From positions 1,240,001 to 1,304,000 of the forward strand of contig NEEC01000007.1 in assembly GCA_002189035.1 (NCBI GenBank): DNA of 64,000 nt, written 5' to 3'. Every line of letters begins with the position of its first letter. Position 1 is the first letter of the stretch. The translations under genes were made by a program, and so were the position numbers. This stretch comes from Utricularia gibba. Its lineage: Eukaryota; Streptophyta; Magnoliopsida; Lamiales; Lentibulariaceae. A model generated the notes under the pieces. The model did no database searches. It saw only the letters and a list, made by a program, of their open reading frames with translations, and had not been told where the DNA came from. Shown one piece after another: positions 60,884 to 64,000 of this stretch.

Positions 60884-63800
60884 ATGGAAGCTATGGATGA
60901 AGTCGTCGCTAGAATTGCGACGAATCTTGAAGACCAGACGTCGATTTCAGTACCATTCTTCAGAGATTTGGAGATGTTGTTGGATTACACTGTCGCTACC
61001 AAGGATACAATCGATTTCGAAAGTTTGTGCAACGAAATATCGGCAAAAGGTCTTACGCTCACTTCTCTTGTAAATGTAGCTTCTTCGGCTATGGATTCTG
61101 GGGTTATCTCCCAGTGTTCGATTTCGGCTTCAAAAGTTTATCTTATGCTTATCCTGACCCCGAATTCTCCTGTTTTAACACTGTTTACTCCCGTACCCTT
61201 TCTCAATCTGCTCCGTGTTTTACGTCTGGCTGCAAAGAAACCTTCTTTAGCATCAAACAGTATGAGTGTTTCTGCAACGATGGGCCGGAAAACTAAGAGG
61301 AAGTTGAGGAAGAATACGGGTGGGAGTAAGAAGAGTGCTGGAAACGGAGATTTTCTTGAAAATGAGGGTGAAGAGGGAAGTTTTGATATCAGCGATTTGT
61401 TCCTTTTGCTTGATAATTTGGTTAAGGCGATACCTTTAGTTACTTTGAGTCGATTTCCTGACTGTTTGAAGGCCTTGGTTCAGACTGTTTGCCAGATTCC
61501 ATTGACTGCTTCTGAGTCTTTGCAAGATATGGCTACTTTTGAGAAGTTTTGCGACTTGTGTTCATCAGTTTTGAAGGAATTATTGAAGCCTGAGCATGGG
61601 AATCAGGCCGACACTGCAGCTGAAATTTTGAAGTCTTTAGCTCCATTGATTTTGTTGCCCAAGTCACATGTTCGAACCTTTGCTCTAGGCTTTGTTGTTG
61701 ATAACATGGTGAAGGAGTTTGCAGGCTGTGATGGTATAATAGCCTCTGTTGCGAATATGCCCAAATATTTGGTACATAAAGCTCCTGAGAAAGCTGAGCC
61801 AAGGGCTCTAGCTGTTGAATCCATCCTCAATATTGTCAAGGCTCTGGATCTTGATTTTCAAGTTGGTTTTGTAGATTACGTATTGAAAATGAGCCGAGCA
61901 AAGGGACAACTTAGGTTTTTATCTGTAGATTTAATTCCTGATTTGGTCATGCTGTTGAGAAGTGCTTTTGGTTCCGACATGGGAAACGGGGCTGACAGCC
62001 CATTTTGTCTAAATTTACTGAAGGCATTGGTGGAACGGTGTTCTGATTCAATAGCTGGGGTTAGAGCTAGAGCTATGACAAAATTGTCTAACATAGTTGT
62101 TTCCTTTTCTGAGTGTGATGGGAGCAAACACTTCTTGAGAGATGTACTAGGACTTGGTCATCCAGGTAGCTGTGGGATTTATAAGGTCCTCAAACAGAGA
62201 TGCATGGATAAGAAAGCCGTTGTCCGAAGGGCAGCTCTTTTATTGATATCCAAGCTTTCAGCATTTTTAGGAGCTGAACAAGACAGAGAACTCATAAAGA
62301 CAATCGGTATGGCTTGTTCTGATCCGCTTGTTAGTATCAGGAAGGCAGCAATATCAGCCTTGTCAGAGGTTAAACTCTTTTCTTTTTTTGTTCATTACCA
62401 AGGCTTTCTACAGACACCTTAAAGTTAGAATGCATTCAAGAATCTTTTTTTTTTACTATGTGAAGGCATTCCTAAGGCTTCAATTTGTTGCTTGCAGCTA
62501 ACCATTCACAAATGTGACTGTTTCATGTATAGGCCTTCAAGAAAAGCTCAAGCCACTTTGTGATCAAAGAGTGGCTACATTCTGTTCCACGTTTAATAGT
62601 TGACAACGAAACAAGCGTACAAGATGAATGTCAGACATTATTCTTGGAGTTGGTTCTCAATCGAGTGACGAATATGGGAATGCAGCTTTCACCAGATTCC
62701 CACTCATTGCATGATCTCAGTGTGGATGACCAGGGAGTTTTGGAAATTCTGAAGGAGTTGCGTGATGGGGAAGTATCTCCATGGGTAAAGAAAATATGTT
62801 CCAGCCTTGGGAAACTGAAAAAGCTCCGGAGCACGATTGTTACAGCACTTCAGAATATCATCAGAATGTCAGAATCCCAATGGTCGAAATCCTCACATCC
62901 TAGAGACAAATGGACAGCTCCACCCGGTACTTGGTTTTTGTTGTCTGAGGCGTCTGCATTTCTACAGAAATCTGTAAGCTGGGAGTTCCTTCATCATCAT
63001 TGGCAGCTTCTTGACAAGCATAAAGCAAAGAAAAAACTTCATAAGCCCACCGAGCACATGACTGAGGACGAATACATGGTTGATGAGCAAGCTGGCTTTG
63101 TTGATTGGATGCAAGACAGGGTGTTTCTCTTGCAGACAATTTGTAATACCTCATTGGAAATGCCTCCAGAACCTGCAGCTGATCTAGCACAATGCTTCCT
63201 TATGCATTTAGAGGGATTTGATATGCATTCAACAGAGGTAAGTTGACGAGATGGGAAATATCACTCTACTTTTGCTGAATCTCTGTTGCACTTTTTTGTT
63301 TGTGCACTTCCTTCTTCAAATAACTGGATTTCATTCAAGTCCAAGATACAGGGTCATTAGAATTGATTTCTTTGATTGTGCTTTCACAAGGTTGATGCTC
63401 ACATCAAAGCACTTAAAACACTGTGCAAGAGGAAGGCTTTGAATGAGGAGGAAGCTGATTCACTGGTGAACAGATGGGTGAAACAGCTCCTGAATAAAGC
63501 ATCCTCAGTTGTCGAATCATTCCTTTCGATGATTTCATCCGCTGACAAGGAGAAGATTTTTCGCATGCCTCAGCCTGCTGAAAATTATAGGGAAAACAGA
63601 GGAGCCGAGTCCAATTCGAAGTTACTACTCAAAGCTGCAGTGGCTGTTTATACCATTGGATCACTGGTGCTTGTTTGCCCTTCAGCAAACTTAAAAGCTG
63701 TTGTTCCATCTGTTCATGCTATCGTCACTTCCGGGAGTTCACACCTGAAGTCCAGCAAACTTCCTGTGCCTCAAGTTTCATTGAAGAACACTGCTTTATC

Positions 63801-63888
63801 TGTGTACATAAATGCCTGGCTTACATTAGGAAAGATTTGCCTTGCAGATTCTGGACTTGCAAAGCGCTACCTTCCTCTGTTTTTGCAG
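60884..63888 (+). CDS. CAPD3: Condensin-II subunit CAP-D3, N-terminal part (gene continues past the window)
   Basis: Exons: 60884-62368, 62533-63237 and 63391-63888, all phase 0, giving the first 896 residues. A GTATTG donor follows at 63889 and the intron runs out of the window. The protein is a chain of HEAT-like helices, with typical condensin segments such as AGVRARAMTKLSNIVVSFSE, DKKAVVRRAALLLISKLSAF and DPLVSIRKAAISALSE. CAP-D3 is the HEAT subunit that defines condensin II, used in chromosome compaction and nuclear organisation. Plant homologues are roughly 1300 residues long, so about two thirds is present. No frame defect is seen. Confidence 0.9.
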
Positions 63889-64000
63889 GTATTGAATTGG
63901 CATCTTACTATCGATCAGTCTCAAAGCTAGTGCTACAATAATGGTTGCTGTGTATCAAATATTGAGAAGATTGTTGTGGTTTCATGTAACAATACCTTAT

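Noticed and set aside
1-64000. A linked multi-gene system (biosynthetic cluster, defence locus or mobile island)
   Set aside because: Gene functions are diverse conserved housekeeping and signalling roles, with no co-directional enzyme set, no transposon boundaries and no shared composition shift.

Overview
This is a gene-rich stretch of nuclear DNA from a flowering plant. Genes are split by short GT-AG introns, intergenic DNA is AT-rich, and nearly every protein has a plant-specific relative (BAM-type receptor kinase, Toc159 GTPase, KIN-beta-gamma, XXT, polcalcin, EPFL, ALWAYS EARLY). I lean towards a eudicot but cannot name the species. I see no intact transposon, rRNA, tRNA, CRISPR array or bacterial-type operon. 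Gene models were built by hand from splice signals, reading phase and remembered family sequences; no search was run.

Layout. 0-10 kb: the tail of a small unknown gene, a plastid methyltransferase-like gene (+) and a 24-exon DEG7 protease (-). 10-16 kb: an AT-rich spacer, a receptor-like cytoplasmic kinase (+), an intronless polcalcin (-) and two tandem CAR-type C2 genes (-). 16-20 kb: AT-rich spacer with no supported gene. 20-28 kb: a BAM1/CLV1-like receptor kinase (+), a decayed LRR-kinase N-terminus, cytochrome c oxidase subunit 6a (+) and an EPFL secreted peptide (-). 28-36 kb: a five-finger CCCH protein of the ZFN type (-) and a frameshifted single-pass membrane protein (-). 36-50 kb: ALWAYS EARLY/LIN-9 homologue (+), SNF4/KIN-beta-gamma (-) and mitochondrial thiamine-diphosphate carrier (-). 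51-64 kb: a small coiled-coil protein (+), xyloglucan xylosyltransferase (+), a Toc159-family GTPase (-), a DUF3110 protein (+) and the 5' two thirds or so of condensin-II CAP-D3 (+).

The genes do not form one pathway. Several are linked to the same cell compartments: chloroplast (methyltransferase-like, DEG7, Toc159-like, DUF3110), mitochondrion (COX6A, thiamine-diphosphate carrier), and peptide or hormone signalling (BAM-like, RLCK, CARs, EPFL).

The most striking pattern is technical or evolutionary. Five otherwise well-conserved genes (BAM-like, ALY, the carrier, Toc159-like, the membrane protein) and possibly DUF3110 are each broken by apparent one-base losses, mostly in short homopolymer runs, while about ten neighbouring genes are perfectly in phase. 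Consensus error is the simplest explanation, but it should be excluded before any of these is called a pseudogene. The most interesting biological candidate is the Toc159-family GTPase, which keeps its acidic region, G domain and extreme C-terminus but has lost most of the membrane domain in between. I did not find a convincing undescribed multi-gene system.
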